64,000 nt of DNA from Pseudarthrobacter raffinosi (GCF_023913735.1 NZ_JAMXBH010000001.1:310001-374000), one strand, 5' to 3'. Shown: positions 15,873 through 25,232, numbered from the stretch's first letter. The notes: generated by a model from the sequence alone, not told the origin. Program-made: numbers and translations.

Positions 15873-17335
15873 TGGGCTCCGGTCACACCCACGTTTCAAC
15901 AGATCATTCGGAGCCGACGGCCCAGGCGATTGCTGCCCGCCGGAAGGCGAACCGCATCCTGGCCGCGGTGCTGGTGCCGCTGACGCTTCTGACCCTGGCG
16001 GGCATGGCCATGCTGTGGCCGTCCGGGTCCAAGGACGGCATCTCCCTTGCCAGCCCCTATTCGGCGGCGCCCGGCGTCACCTTCGATACGGGCAAGATCC
16101 AGAGCGTCGTGGAAGAAAGCTGCATGCAGGGCTCCGCCGCCCCTGGCCAATCCTCGGACACCAGCGGCCAGCCCGCCCCCGCCGGCTCCGACTGCATGTT
16201 TGCCTTTACTGAACCGGACCAGGGCGGCAGCCCCGTCAAAGTGGTGATCAGTCCGGATGTGGCGAAATCACACGGCGTAAAACCGGGTGACCAGATCAGG
16301 TACCTGAACCTTTCCAACGCCCAGGGCGCCTCGGCGTCGCAGGGGTCCCCGAGCTACATCTTTGTTGACTTCGTCCGGACCCTGCCCATCGTGATACTGG
16401 CGCTCCTCTATGCCCTGGTGGTCATCGCGGTGGCGCGCTGGCGTGGATTCCGGGCACTCCTGGGGCTGGTGGGCGCGTACTTCGTCCTTGCCGGCTTTAT
16501 GCTGCCCGGCCTGGTGGAGGGAAAACCTCCCCTGCTGCTGGCGCTGGTGGGGTCAACGGTGATCATGATCGGGGTCCTGTATTTTGCCCACGGTTTCTCC
16601 GCGCGGACATCCACGGCACTGCTGGGCACCATGTTCGGCCTGGCCATCACGGCGCTGCTGGCAGCTTGGGCCACCGACGCCGCCAACCTGGCCGGGGTGG
16701 GCAGCCATGACGCCACCACCCTCATCAATACCTCGGCCAACATCTCCATTTCCGGGGTGATCCTGTGCGGCCTCATCATCTCCGGACTCGGTGTCCTGAA
16801 CGATGTCACCATCACGCAGTCCTCCGCCGTTTGGGAACTCTACGAGTTGGCTCCCGGCACCAGCGCCCGCAAACTCTTCACCTCGGCCATGCGGATCGGC
16901 CGGGACCATATCGCCTCCACGGTGTACACCATCGCGTTCGCCTACGCCGGCGCAGCCTTGCCCATCCTGATCATCGTGATGCTGTACAACCGGCCGCTGG
17001 GGGACACCCTGACCAGCGCCGAGCTTTCCGAGGAAGTCATTCGCACCCTCGTCGGCTCCATAGGCCTGGTCCTCGCCATCCCCGTAACCACCCTGATCGC
17101 CGTGCTGGTGGTTAAGGCCACCGGCGTCAGGACGGCGGGTCAGCCCGCCATTGGCGTCCCGGACGAAGACCGCCGCCCCGATGGCACCTCGGGCGCTGCT
17201 TCCATCAACGCGGACGACGTCGGCGATACCGGTGCGCTCGCAGCGGCCGCCTTTGAGAGGCGGTCACGGCAGTCCACGGAAGATTCCGCCGATCCTGCCA
17301 CCACCTGGAGGGGGCGCCGGGCAGACCGCGGCTGA
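15872..17335 (+). CDS. YibE/F family membrane protein
   Basis: A 487-residue polytopic protein of the YibE/F family. An N-terminal membrane segment (ILAAVLVPLTLLTLAGMAML) is followed by an extracytoplasmic domain with two Cys (SCMQ and DCMF, about residues 85-115), then about seven hydrophobic helices (residues 170-425). Family landmarks include VDFVRTLPIVILALLYALVV, DVTITQSSAVWEL and AFAYAGAALPIL. The function is unknown; transport or efflux is usually assumed. The C-terminal 60 residues are hydrophilic. ATG 15872 overlaps the stop of a 5-codon upstream ORF. Confidence 0.82.
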   Translation: MGSGHTHVSTDHSEPTAQAIAARRKANRILAAVLVPLTLLTLAGMAMLWPSGSKDGISLASPYSAAPGVTFDTGKIQSVVEESCMQGSAAPGQSSDTSGQPAPAGSDCMFAFTEPDQGGSPVKVVISPDVAKSHGVKPGDQIRYLNLSNAQGASASQGSPSYIFVDFVRTLPIVILALLYALVVIAVARWRGFRALLGLVGAYFVLAGFMLPGLVEGKPPLLLALVGSTVIMIGVLYFAHGFSARTSTALLGTMFGLAITALLAAWATDAANLAGVGSHDATTLINTSANISISGVILCGLIISGLGVLNDVTITQSSAVWELYELAPGTSARKLFTSAMRIGRDHIASTVYTIAFAYAGAALPILIIVMLYNRPLGDTLTSAELSEEVIRTLVGSIGLVLAIPVTTLIAVLVVKATGVRTAGQPAIGVPDEDRRPDGTSGAASINADDVGDTGALAAAAFERRSRQSTEDSADPATTWRGRRADRG

Positions 17336-17411
17336 ACGGCAACTGAACGAAGCCATGGCGACCCAAATGGGCTCGGCGCGCCGATTTGCCCGCCTTTGCG
17401 ACAATGGACAG

Positions 17412-18590
17412 GTGACTGTTACCGCAACGCCTCCCGCCCCCAAGCTGGAACTCCCGCCCCTGAAGCTGGGCCCCATCACGGTGGACACCCCCGTGATCCT
17501 GGCTCCCATGGCGGGCATCACCAACTCCGCTTTTCGTCGTTTGTGCCGTGAATACGGCGGCGGCCTGTACGTGGCGGAGATGGTCACTTCACGCGCCCTC
17601 GTTGAACGCACACCCGAATCCCTGCGCATCATCTCGCACGACGACGACGAAAAAGTCCGCTCCGTCCAGCTGTACGGCGTGGACCCCGTTACCGTGGGCC
17701 AGGCAGTGCGCATGCTTGTCGAAGAGGACCGCGCGGACCATATCGACCTGAACTTCGGCTGCCCCGTTCCCAAGGTGACCCGGCGCGGCGGCGGGTCCGC
17801 CCTGCCCTGGAAGACCGATCTCTTCACCTCGATTGTCCAGACCGCGGTCAAGGAAGCGTCCAAGGGCAATGTCCCGCTCACCATCAAGATGCGCAAGGGC
17901 ATCGACGATGACCACCTGACGTACCTCGACGCCGGCCGGATCGCCCGCGATGCCGGGGTCGCCGCCGTCGCTCTCCACGGCCGCACCGCTGCGCAGTTCT
18001 ACTCCGGCCAGGCCGACTGGACCGCAATCGCCCGCCTGCGCGAGGCGCTCCCGGACATCCCTGTCCTGGGCAACGGCGATATCTGGTCCGCGGAAGATGC
18101 TGTCCGGATGGTCCGCGAAACCGGCGTCGACGGCGTGGTGGTGGGCCGTGGCTGCCAGGGCCGCCCGTGGCTGTTCGGCGACCTGATGGCGGCCTTCGAG
18201 GGAAGCGATGTCCGCCACCAGCCGGACCTGGGCAAGGTGGCCGAGAGCGTCTACCGGCACGCTGAGCTGATGGTGGAAACCTTCGGTGATGAAGGCAAAG
18301 CGCTCCGGGAGATCCGCAAGCACATGGCCTGGTATTTCAAGGGCTATGTGGTGGGCAGTGAACTGCGGACCAAACTGGCCATGGTGACCAGCCTGGAGGT
18401 GCTGCGCGACACGCTGGACCAGCTGGACCTGGGCTCGCCGTACCCCGGCGTGGATGCCGAAGGCCCGCGCGGCCGCGCAGGCTCGCCCAAAAAGCCGGCC
18501 CTGCCCAAGGACTGGCTGGAATCCCGTGCCCTGAACGCCGCGCAGTCCCAGGACATCTCCGCCGCGGAGCTGGATGTTTCCGGTGGCTGA
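17412..18590 (+). CDS. dusB: tRNA-dihydrouridine synthase
   Basis: FMN-dependent enzyme of 392 residues that reduces uridines in the tRNA D-loop using NADPH. It has the TIM-barrel opening VILAPMAGITNSAFRRLC, catalytic Cys in NFGCPVPKVTRRGGG, ALHGRTAAQFYSG, and VVGRGCQGRPWLF for the flavin phosphate. The C-terminal helical tRNA-binding domain starts near residue 290. GTG 17412 is chosen: GACAAT at 17400-17405 sits six nt before it, the leaderless layout. The frame is open further upstream but overlaps the YibE/F gene. dgt overlaps its 3' end by 17 bp. The paralogue symbol (dusA/B/C) is not certain. Confidence 0.92.
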   Translation: MTVTATPPAPKLELPPLKLGPITVDTPVILAPMAGITNSAFRRLCREYGGGLYVAEMVTSRALVERTPESLRIISHDDDEKVRSVQLYGVDPVTVGQAVRMLVEEDRADHIDLNFGCPVPKVTRRGGGSALPWKTDLFTSIVQTAVKEASKGNVPLTIKMRKGIDDDHLTYLDAGRIARDAGVAAVALHGRTAAQFYSGQADWTAIARLREALPDIPVLGNGDIWSAEDAVRMVRETGVDGVVVGRGCQGRPWLFGDLMAAFEGSDVRHQPDLGKVAESVYRHAELMVETFGDEGKALREIRKHMAWYFKGYVVGSELRTKLAMVTSLEVLRDTLDQLDLGSPYPGVDAEGPRGRAGSPKKPALPKDWLESRALNAAQSQDISAAELDVSGG

Positions 18591-19872
18591 GACGCGCACC
18601 ACGGCGCAGGCCCTGCCCGGCTACGAGGCCCACGATTCCGCCCGCTGGGTGGAGGAACCGCCCAAAAACAACTACCGCTCCGACTTTGAGCGGGACCGCG
18701 CCCGGGTGCTGCACTCTTCCGCCCTGCGCCGCCTCGGCGCGAAAACGCAGGTAGTTGCCCCGGACACCGACGACTTCGTCCGCACCCGGCTGACCCACAG
18801 CCTCGAGGTTGCCCAGGTGGGACGGGAACTGGGCCGCGCCCTGGGCTGCGACCCGGACGTGGTGGACACCGCCTGCCTGAGCCATGACCTGGGGCACCCG
18901 CCGTTCGGGCACAACGGCGAGTCCGCCCTGAACGAGGTGGCGCATGCCATCGGCGGCTTCGAAGGCAACGCCCAGACCCTCCGGCTCCTCACCCGGCTGG
19001 AGCCCAAGGTCCTGGCCACCGACGGGCGCCCGGCCGGCCTGAACCTCACGAGGGCCAGCCTGGATGCCGCGGCCAAATACCCTTGGTCCGCGCTGAACGC
19101 GCCGGTGATCCACGGCCAGCGCACCAGCAAGTTCGGCGCCTATGAGGACGATCTGCCCATCTTCAACTGGATCAGGGAGGGTGCGCCGGAACGCCGCTCG
19201 TGCCTGGAGGCGCAGGTTATGGACCTGGCCGACGACATTTCCTATTCCGTGCACGACGTCGAGGACGCGATCGTGGCCGGGCACTTCCAGCTGCGCTGGA
19301 TGGACAACCCGGACCACCGGGCCCGTGTGGTGGGCTACGCCAAGCAGTGGTACCTCCCGCACAACGACCCCGCCGCGATCGACGCCGCCCTGGCCCGGTT
19401 GGAAGCCACCGACGTGTGGGTCCGCGAGGCCGACGGCAGCCGCAAGTCCATGGCCGCCCTGAAGAACATGACTAGCCAGCTGATCGGCCGGTTCTGCCAG
19501 AGCGCCCTGGAGGCCACCCGTGCCGTCTACGGCCCGGAAAACCTCACGCGGTACAGCGCCGAGCTGATGGTCCCGGACGAGACGGTCATGGAGATCGCGG
19601 TGATGAAGGGCCTGGCCACCACGTTTGTGATGACCACCGAACACCGCCAGCCCATCTACGAGCGCCAGCGCGAGGTGCTGCACGCGCTGGTCACCGCCCT
19701 GAACGCCACGGGGGACCGCCACCTGGAGCCGATGTTCGCGGCTGACTGGCGGGACGCGCCCGACGACGGCGCGCGGCTCAGGGTGGTCATCGATCAGGTG
19801 GCGTCGCTGACAGACGGCTCGGCGCTGGCAATGTACGAACGGCTTGTGGGGAGCCTTCCCTCGCTGTGGTGA
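18574..19872 (+). CDS. dgt: Deoxyguanosinetriphosphate triphosphohydrolase-like protein (HD domain)
   Basis: A 432-residue dNTP triphosphohydrolase that splits dNTPs into deoxynucleosides and tripolyphosphate. The N-terminal YRSDFERDRARVLHSSALRRL and KTQVV region is typical. The HD metal site is built from THSLEVAQVGREL, SHDLGHPPFGHNGE and DLADDISYSVHDVED. ATG 18574 overlaps dus by 17 bp; GTG 18583 is an alternative. It lies between dus and dnaG, a common order in actinobacteria. Confidence 0.93.
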   Translation: MFPVAETRTTAQALPGYEAHDSARWVEEPPKNNYRSDFERDRARVLHSSALRRLGAKTQVVAPDTDDFVRTRLTHSLEVAQVGRELGRALGCDPDVVDTACLSHDLGHPPFGHNGESALNEVAHAIGGFEGNAQTLRLLTRLEPKVLATDGRPAGLNLTRASLDAAAKYPWSALNAPVIHGQRTSKFGAYEDDLPIFNWIREGAPERRSCLEAQVMDLADDISYSVHDVEDAIVAGHFQLRWMDNPDHRARVVGYAKQWYLPHNDPAAIDAALARLEATDVWVREADGSRKSMAALKNMTSQLIGRFCQSALEATRAVYGPENLTRYSAELMVPDETVMEIAVMKGLATTFVMTTEHRQPIYERQREVLHALVTALNATGDRHLEPMFAADWRDAPDDGARLRVVIDQVASLTDGSALAMYERLVGSLPSLW

Positions 19873-19924
19873 CAGACGCCATAGCGACGCGTTCGCTGTC
19901 GGACCCCGGGACTAGGATGGCTCT

Positions 19925-21865
19925 GTGGCTGGCCTGATCAAACGTGAAGACATAGACGAAGTACGCCAGCGCACGGACATCAAGGAAGTGGTTGACGGCT
20001 ACGTCACGCTCAAGGGTGCCGGGCTGGGAACCTACAAGGGCCTGTGCCCCTTCCACGACGAGCGGTCGCCGTCGTTCACCGTGCGCCCCCAGGTGGGCAG
20101 GTACCACTGCTTCGGGTGCGGCGAAGACGGGGACGTCATCGCCTTTGTGCAGAAACAGGACCACACCTCTTTCCACGAGGCAGTGGAAAAGCTGGCGGCC
20201 CGCATCGGGTACGAACTGCGCTACGAAGACGGCGGCACCGGCCCCAACCGTGAGGAAGTGGGCAAGCGCCAGCGCCTCCTGGATGCCCACAAAATCGCCG
20301 ATGAGTACTTCCGCGCCCAGCTGCTGACGCCCGGGGCCGCCGAAGGCCGGAACTTCCTGTTCGGCCGCGGCTTTGACCGCGCCGCCTCGGAGCAGTTCGG
20401 CGTGGGCTACGCGCCGCAGGGCTGGGATGCGCTGCTGAAGCACCTGCGCGGCCGTGGCTTCACGGACCAGGAGCTGAAGCTAACGGGCATGTTCTCCGAA
20501 GGCAACCGGGGCATCTATGACCGGTTCCGTGGCAGGCTCATCTGGCCCATCCGCGATATCGCCGGCGACACCATCGGCTTCGGCGCCCGCAAACTCTACG
20601 AGGACGACCAGGGGCCCAAATACCTCAACACTCCCGAAACCACGCTCTACAAGAAGTCCCAGGTGCTCTACGGGATCGACCTCGCCAAGCGCAGCATCGC
20701 CAAAGACCGCCAGCTCGTGGTGGTGGAGGGATACACCGACGTGATGGCCTGCCACCTGGCGGGAATTCCGACGGCGGTGGCCACCTGCGGCACGGCGTTC
20801 GGCACCGAGCACATTAAGATCGCCCGCCGCTTGCTATCCGACGACGGCACCGGGGGAGAGGTCATCTTCACCTTTGACGGTGACGCCGCCGGGCAGAAGG
20901 CGGCACTGCGTGCCTTCGAGGAAGACCAGCGCTTTACCGCCCAGACCTATGTTGCCGTGGAGCCCACCGGCGCCGACCCCTGCGACCTGCGCCAAAGCAG
21001 GGGCGACGCCGCCGTGCAGGACCTGATCGCCACGCGCCGGCCGCTGTTCGAGTTTGCCATCAAGGCCACGCTCAGGCGCCACAACCTGGACACCGTGGAG
21101 GGCCGGGTGGCCGCGCTGCGGGAATCGGCTCCGGTGGTGGCGCAGATCCGCGACGCAGCCATCAGGCCCGAGTATGCCCGGGAACTGGCCGGCTGGCTCG
21201 GCATCTCGGTTGAAGACGTCAGCCGGGCTGTGGGCGTCGCCATGAAGCGTGCCGCCCCGGGCGGGCCGGCTGCACCGGGAACGCCCGCCGGTGCCCCGGG
21301 CCAGATGGCGTCCGCCGCGGCGGGTTCCGCCCAGGCGGGCGGACCCGGCGTGGCTGCCGGGCCGACGTCGGGCGCCGTCCCTTCCTACCAGCGGCCCGAC
21401 CCCCGGGACCCCGTGGCCTCCATGGAGCGGCAGGCGCTGGAAGTGGCGCTGCAGGAGTCCGCCCTTCTGGGCGGCGGCATCTGGGAGCGCTTCGCGGCCG
21501 CACGGTTCGTAACGCCGGCGTTCCAGGCCGTGCACGACGCCATGCGCGCCTCGGGTCCCGGACTTATCGGTGAGCCCCTGCGCTGGGTGGAACAAGTGAT
21601 GCACGAAGTCCCGGAACCCCTCCGGCCGCTGGTGTCCGAGCTTGCTGTGGTGCCGCTTCCCGCGAGCACCGCTGAAGCCGTCCAGAAGTACTGCAAGGAC
21701 ATTCTGTCCCGGCTGTTCGAGCTCCAGATCACGAGGATCAAGGCGGACAAGATGGGCCAGCTGCAACGGCTGGATCCGGCAGCGAACCCTGAGGATTTCC
21801 AGCGGCTCAACAGGGAACTGATGATGCTCGAAATGGAGCGCCGGGCACTGCGCTCGGACGCCTGA
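19925..21865 (+). CDS. dnaG: DNA primase
   Basis: A 646-residue primase that makes RNA primers at replication forks. The N-terminal CHC2 zinc-binding domain shows CPFHDERSPSFTV and YHCFGCGEDGDVI (residues 40-70). The catalytic core includes RFRGRLIWPIRD, and the Toprim domain has VVVEGYTDVMA (about residue 265) and FTFDGDAAGQKAA. A Gly/Ala/Pro-rich linker (about 440-485) precedes the C-terminal helicase-binding domain. The start is GTG 19925, with TAGGAT (19913-19918) six nt before it, implying a leaderless mRNA. Confidence 0.96.
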   Translation: MAGLIKREDIDEVRQRTDIKEVVDGYVTLKGAGLGTYKGLCPFHDERSPSFTVRPQVGRYHCFGCGEDGDVIAFVQKQDHTSFHEAVEKLAARIGYELRYEDGGTGPNREEVGKRQRLLDAHKIADEYFRAQLLTPGAAEGRNFLFGRGFDRAASEQFGVGYAPQGWDALLKHLRGRGFTDQELKLTGMFSEGNRGIYDRFRGRLIWPIRDIAGDTIGFGARKLYEDDQGPKYLNTPETTLYKKSQVLYGIDLAKRSIAKDRQLVVVEGYTDVMACHLAGIPTAVATCGTAFGTEHIKIARRLLSDDGTGGEVIFTFDGDAAGQKAALRAFEEDQRFTAQTYVAVEPTGADPCDLRQSRGDAAVQDLIATRRPLFEFAIKATLRRHNLDTVEGRVAALRESAPVVAQIRDAAIRPEYARELAGWLGISVEDVSRAVGVAMKRAAPGGPAAPGTPAGAPGQMASAAAGSAQAGGPGVAAGPTSGAVPSYQRPDPRDPVASMERQALEVALQESALLGGGIWERFAAARFVTPAFQAVHDAMRASGPGLIGEPLRWVEQVMHEVPEPLRPLVSELAVVPLPASTAEAVQKYCKDILSRLFELQITRIKADKMGQLQRLDPAANPEDFQRLNRELMMLEMERRALRSDA

Positions 21866-21932
21866 AACGCGCCGATTTCACTCCTGATTTCGCTTCCAGC
21901 GGGTGTCTTTGTTAGGCTGGTACCCGCTTCAT

Positions 21933-22005
21933 TCCTCCTTAGCTCAATTGGCAGAGCATTCGACTGTTAATCGAAGGGTTGCTGGTTCAAGTCCAGCAGG
22001 AGGAG
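21933..22005 (+). tRNA. tRNA-Asn (GTT), copy 1
   Basis: A 73-nt cloverleaf: acceptor TCCTCCT/AGGAGGA with discriminator G, anticodon loop CTGTTAA with anticodon GTT at 21966-21968, and T-loop GGTTCAAGTCC. CCA is not encoded. A TTAGGCT -10-like box lies at about 21912-21918. Confidence 0.97.
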
Positions 22006-22011
22006 CGCACA

Positions 22012-22047
22012 ATCCCCGTTCCGGATCTCCGGAACGGGGATTTTTTT
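22012..22047 (+). terminator. Rho-independent terminator after tRNA-Asn copy 1
   Basis: ATCCCCGTTCCGG (22012-22024) pairs with CCGGAACGGGGAT (22029-22041) and is followed by a T run to 22047. This is the clearest classical terminator in the window. Confidence 0.92.
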
Positions 22048-22130
22048 ATACCCGGGGAGGGTATTTCGTGGTGTACCGCCGCCGATTTCCCATTCCTGGG
22101 AAAGCTTTGCTAAGGTCGTACCTGCTTCAT

Positions 22131-22203
22131 TCCTCCTTAGCTCAATTGGCAGAGCATTCGACTGTTAATCGAAGGGTTGCTGGTTCAAGTCCAGCAGGAG
22201 GAG
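22131..22203 (+). tRNA. tRNA-Asn (GTT), copy 2
   Basis: Identical over all 73 nt to copy 1, 198 bp downstream, with anticodon GTT at 22164-22166. It has its own upstream CTAAGGTCGTACCTGCTTCAT element resembling that of copy 1. It is transcribed separately because a terminator lies between the copies. Confidence 0.97.
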
Positions 22204-22211
22204 CAAACAAA

Positions 22212-22250
22212 CAAAAGATCCCCGGCCTCTGTGAGGGCGGGGATCTTTTG
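22212..22250. terminator. Bidirectional terminator after tRNA-Asn copy 2
   Basis: CAAAAGATCCCCG (22212-22224) pairs with CGGGGATCTTTTG (22238-22250), with an inner GCCTC/GAGGG stem. A and T runs flank both sides, so it can serve the tRNA and the convergent minus-strand gene. Confidence 0.85.
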
Positions 22251-22253
22251 CAT

Positions 22254-22661
22254 TCACACAAAGTCCATTTCCACCTGCAGGAAGCGCTCAGCCTCGGCAA
22301 TGGCCGCGCGGAAGGCGTCCTGCTCGGTGGGGTACTTGCGGGGCTCGCGCGGATGCCATTCATGGGGTGCTGAATACACGCGGACGAAGCCGGAGGCCGG
22401 TGGTGCGTAGAAGATCCCGAAGCGCTGCACGGGCCACTCAGGCGAGGTCTCCGGGGCCACCAGGAGGGCGGCGTTGAAGGCGGCGTTGAACCACTGCGCG
22501 ATGGGCCGCCGCCGGTCGTCCGTGAAGAGTCCGGCGGCATAGAGGGCCGCGGACTGCTGGCCGGTTTGGGCGCACAGCCGGTCCCACCACATGGGCAATA
22601 TGCCTGAGTCGCAACGTTGCCATGTGGCCGGGGGCGGCGAGTGGAACTGCCAGCGGGGCAC
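22254..22661 (-). CDS. Conserved hypothetical protein
   Basis: A 135-residue soluble protein of no family I recognise. It is Trp- and Pro-rich at the N-terminus (MPRWQFHSPPPATW) with WWDRLCAQTGQQSAALYAAG and RFGIFYAPPASGFVRVY. The C-terminus is helical (TEQDAFRAAIAEAERFLQVE). Composition and third-position GC look coding, and its end abuts the bidirectional terminator. No membrane segment or signal peptide is seen, and no function can be assigned. Confidence 0.6.
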   Translation of the reverse strand: MPRWQFHSPPPATWQRCDSGILPMWWDRLCAQTGQQSAALYAAGLFTDDRRRPIAQWFNAAFNAALLVAPETSPEWPVQRFGIFYAPPASGFVRVYSAPHEWHPREPRKYPTEQDAFRAAIAEAERFLQVEMDFV

Positions 22662-22746
22662 GGATTCATTTTATCGTGGGAAAGCTCCCGGGCGGCAGGG
22701 GTGGGCCCTCCCCGGTGGACCGGGATTTGGCGCCACGTCCCAACAG

Positions 22747-22938
22747 CTAGGGACGGTTCCAGGGGCCCGGGTTGACCCGGTACAGCAGGGCAGCACCTGC
22801 CAGCGCGCCGAGGATGATGCCGATGGCGCCACTGCCGAACACGCGCCCAAGGAAGTAACCGGCGACGGCGCCCAGCACCGCCCCGAGGAACAGTCCCCGG
22901 GGGTTGCGGTGCGGTTTGCGTTTTGTGGGTTTCATCAT
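22747..22938 (-). CDS. Small glycine-zipper membrane protein
   Basis: A 63-residue protein with a basic N-terminus (MMKPTKRKPHRNPRG) and two hydrophobic Gly-rich stretches (GLFLGAVLGAVAGYFLG, GAIGIILGALAGAALLY). It starts 15 bp after the MFS gene's stop and is probably in its transcript. The glycine-zipper pattern suggests helix packing in the membrane. The function is unknown. ATG 22935 is equally possible. Confidence 0.6.
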   Translation of the reverse strand: MMKPTKRKPHRNPRGLFLGAVLGAVAGYFLGRVFGSGAIGIILGALAGAALLYRVNPGPWNRP

Positions 22939-22952
22939 TGGGTCGACGGGGT

Positions 22953-24176
22953 TCAGTGGATCGAGGGCACGCTGCGGGGCCTGACGACCAGCCAGAGGCC
23001 CGCTATCGCCACCAGTATGCAAGCGGCCTGAACGGCGCCCATGGGGGTGGAGCTGGTGATGCCCAGCCACCCCGCCACCGGTGAAACCAGGCCGGCCATC
23101 AGGAAGGTCGCGGCACCCAGGAGGGACGCGGCCGTCCCGGCCTGTGCGCCGTGGCTGCTCAGGGCCAGCACCTGCACGCAGGGGAATGTAAAGCCTGCGC
23201 CCATGATGTAGAACCAGAGCGGAACCATCACACCCCAGAGCCCCAGGCCGGCCTGGTCAAAGACCACGATCAGCAGGGCCATAAGGAACATCCAGGCTGT
23301 GGAACAAGCAAGGATCCATTGCGGCGGGACAGTACGGATGAGCCTGGAGCTGGTCTGGACGCCGGCCACAATGCCCAGGGAATTGATGCCGAACAGCAGG
23401 CCGTATTCCTGCGGCGAGAACCCGAAAATGTCCTGGAACAGGAACGGCGACGCGGACAGGTAGGTGAAGAGGCCAGCGAAGTTCATGCCGCCCACCACCA
23501 ACAGGCCCACGAAGATCCGGTCCGTAAAAAGAACTTTGTAGCGCTGGCCGGCGGTCATTCCGGTCAGGCCGCGTTTCTCCGGTGGCAGTGTTTCGCGGAC
23601 CAAAACGAGCGCGGCGATGATCACCAGGGTGCCGTAGCCGGCCAGGAACACGAAGATTCCCGGCCAGGGCATCACCAGGAGCAGCTGCGATCCGATCACC
23701 GGGGCCAGGATCGGTGCCAGCCCGTTCACCAGGGCCATGCGCGAGAACATCCGGACCATGGCATAGCCGGAGAACAGGTCCCGCACCATTGCCATCGCCA
23801 CCACGCCGCCGCCCGCAGCACCCACGCCCATGAGGACGCGGAAGAGGCCCAGCGTGGAGATATCGGTGGACAGGGCTGCTCCCACGGAGGAGGCAATGTG
23901 CAGGGCCGTGGCCAGGATCAGCGGGAGCCGCCGGCCGAACTTGTCGCTGAAGGGGCCCACCACCAGCTGGCCGAGGGCAAAGCCGACGGTGGTGCCGGCC
24001 AGTGTCAGCTGAACCTGGGCCTCGGTGACCCCGAGGCTCGCTTCCAGTGCCGGGAACGCAGGCAGGTACAGGTCGATCGTGAACGGACCCAACGCGGTGA
24101 GGGCGCCGAGGAGGAGGATGTACAACAGTTTCCGGCGGCGGGTCAGCGAATCGCCCGGATTCGAGGGAGTGGTCAC
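22953..24176 (-). CDS. MFS multidrug efflux transporter, Bcr/CflA subfamily
   Basis: A 407-residue, 12-helix major facilitator. The N-terminal ALTALGPFTIDLYLPAFP and the loop 2-3 motif GPFSDKFGRRLPL mark the Bcr/CflA (DHA1) drug:proton antiporters. DLYLPA in helix 1 carries the conserved acidic residue. The start is GTG 24176, with TAGGAT on the minus strand (24190-24185) eight nt before it. The 63-residue membrane protein follows. Substrates such as bicyclomycin or chloramphenicol are known for the family, but specificity here is not inferable. Confidence 0.88.
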   Translation of the reverse strand: MTTPSNPGDSLTRRRKLLYILLLGALTALGPFTIDLYLPAFPALEASLGVTEAQVQLTLAGTTVGFALGQLVVGPFSDKFGRRLPLILATALHIASSVGAALSTDISTLGLFRVLMGVGAAGGGVVAMAMVRDLFSGYAMVRMFSRMALVNGLAPILAPVIGSQLLLVMPWPGIFVFLAGYGTLVIIAALVLVRETLPPEKRGLTGMTAGQRYKVLFTDRIFVGLLVVGGMNFAGLFTYLSASPFLFQDIFGFSPQEYGLLFGINSLGIVAGVQTSSRLIRTVPPQWILACSTAWMFLMALLIVVFDQAGLGLWGVMVPLWFYIMGAGFTFPCVQVLALSSHGAQAGTAASLLGAATFLMAGLVSPVAGWLGITSSTPMGAVQAACILVAIAGLWLVVRPRSVPSIH

Positions 24177-24366
24177 GGAGATCAATCCTAGGCCCCGGAA
24201 GTTCCATCTTTCCGGGGTTGCAGGCGCGCCGTGCGGCCAACCCGGAAGTTTGCGCTGAACCTGAATGATAGTTTTGGGGGCGGGACCGTGCTGCCGCGGG
24301 CTCCCACAGCACACGGATGCCGAACCAACCAGGCAGCAGACTACGCAACAAGTTAGGCGGGAACCG

Positions 24367-25221
24367 ATGAGCGGACGTCACACCGGGCGCACCAGCCAGG
24401 GATTGCGGATCACCGCGCTGCCCAGGACGCTGAAACTTCTTTTCCGTCTGGCCCCTCGCCAACTCAACGATGAAATCGCCTTCGCCAAGATCGAGCTGAA
24501 GCGCAAGGGCATCCAGGTAGGTGTCGCCGCAGCCTTCTTCGCCGTTGCGCTTATTTTTGTGGCTTTCCTGGTGGTTGGCCTGATCGTGGCCGCCATTATG
24601 GGCCTGGCCACCATCATGCCGGCGTGGCTCGCCGCGCTGCTCGTCTGCGCCCTGTTCCTGGTCATCGCCCTCATTGGCGGCCTGATCGGCGTTCGCAAAT
24701 TCAAGCAGGCCATGCCCCTGGTCCCGGCCGAGACCATCCGCGGCATCAAACACGATCTCGGCATCGCCAAGGAAGGCTCGGACTTCAACGCCGCGCTGCT
24801 CGATCCGGCCAGCCCGGAGGCCAAGGCCGCCAAGGCTGCCAAGGACGAGGCTGCCGCGAAGGCCAAGGCCGAGAAGGAAGCCAAGGCCGAGGCGCACAAA
24901 AAAGAGTTCCCGCAGGCCTCCGAACCCGAGCTTCACCGCCGCCTGGAGCAGCGCCGGCGCCACCTGGCCCAGATCCGCGACGAACTGGATACCGAGCTCG
25001 ACATCAAGCCGCAGGCCATGTTCCTGCTGGGCGCTGCCAAGGAAAAACTGGGGGAGGGCAAGGCTGCCGTCGAACATGGCGCTGCCAAGGCCAGCCAAAA
25101 GTTCGCTGACTTCTCCGGATCCCCGGACGGCGCCGGCGTCCGCTGGAAGCCACTTGCCGCACTTGCAGCCTCCGCAACTATCTTTGTGGTGCTCCTGCGC
25201 CGGCTGCTGCGGAACCCCTAA
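24367..25221 (+). CDS. Actinobacterial Holin-X (phage holin superfamily III) family protein
   Basis: A 284-residue membrane protein. Residues 20-115 form the Holin-X/DUF1469-type region: an amphipathic segment ending in DEIAFAKIELKRKG, then two hydrophobic helices. A long Ala/Lys/Glu-rich coiled-coil-like stretch (about 140-180) follows, then a further helix at the C-terminus (LAALAASATIFVVLLRRLL). Despite the name these are chromosomal proteins, not part of a prophage. ATG 24367 has the ribosome site AGGCGGGA about six nt upstream. The role is unknown; envelope association is likely. Confidence 0.75.
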   Translation: MSGRHTGRTSQGLRITALPRTLKLLFRLAPRQLNDEIAFAKIELKRKGIQVGVAAAFFAVALIFVAFLVVGLIVAAIMGLATIMPAWLAALLVCALFLVIALIGGLIGVRKFKQAMPLVPAETIRGIKHDLGIAKEGSDFNAALLDPASPEAKAAKAAKDEAAAKAKAEKEAKAEAHKKEFPQASEPELHRRLEQRRRHLAQIRDELDTELDIKPQAMFLLGAAKEKLGEGKAAVEHGAAKASQKFADFSGSPDGAGVRWKPLAALAASATIFVVLLRRLLRNP

Positions 25222-25232
25222 CAACACAACAC

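Noticed and set aside
21903-22373. Protein frame across the two tRNA-Asn genes
   Set aside because: It is a translation of tRNA sequence; both cloverleaves are unambiguous.
24367-25221. Prophage suspected because of the holin-family protein
   Set aside because: No lysin, capsid, integrase or att-like repeats nearby; Holin-X proteins are ordinary chromosomal proteins in actinobacteria.
23257-25227. 656-residue minus-strand frame crossing the MFS and Holin-X genes
   Set aside because: It overlaps two well-supported genes in other frames, has no motifs, and ends in Arg/Pro-rich sequence.
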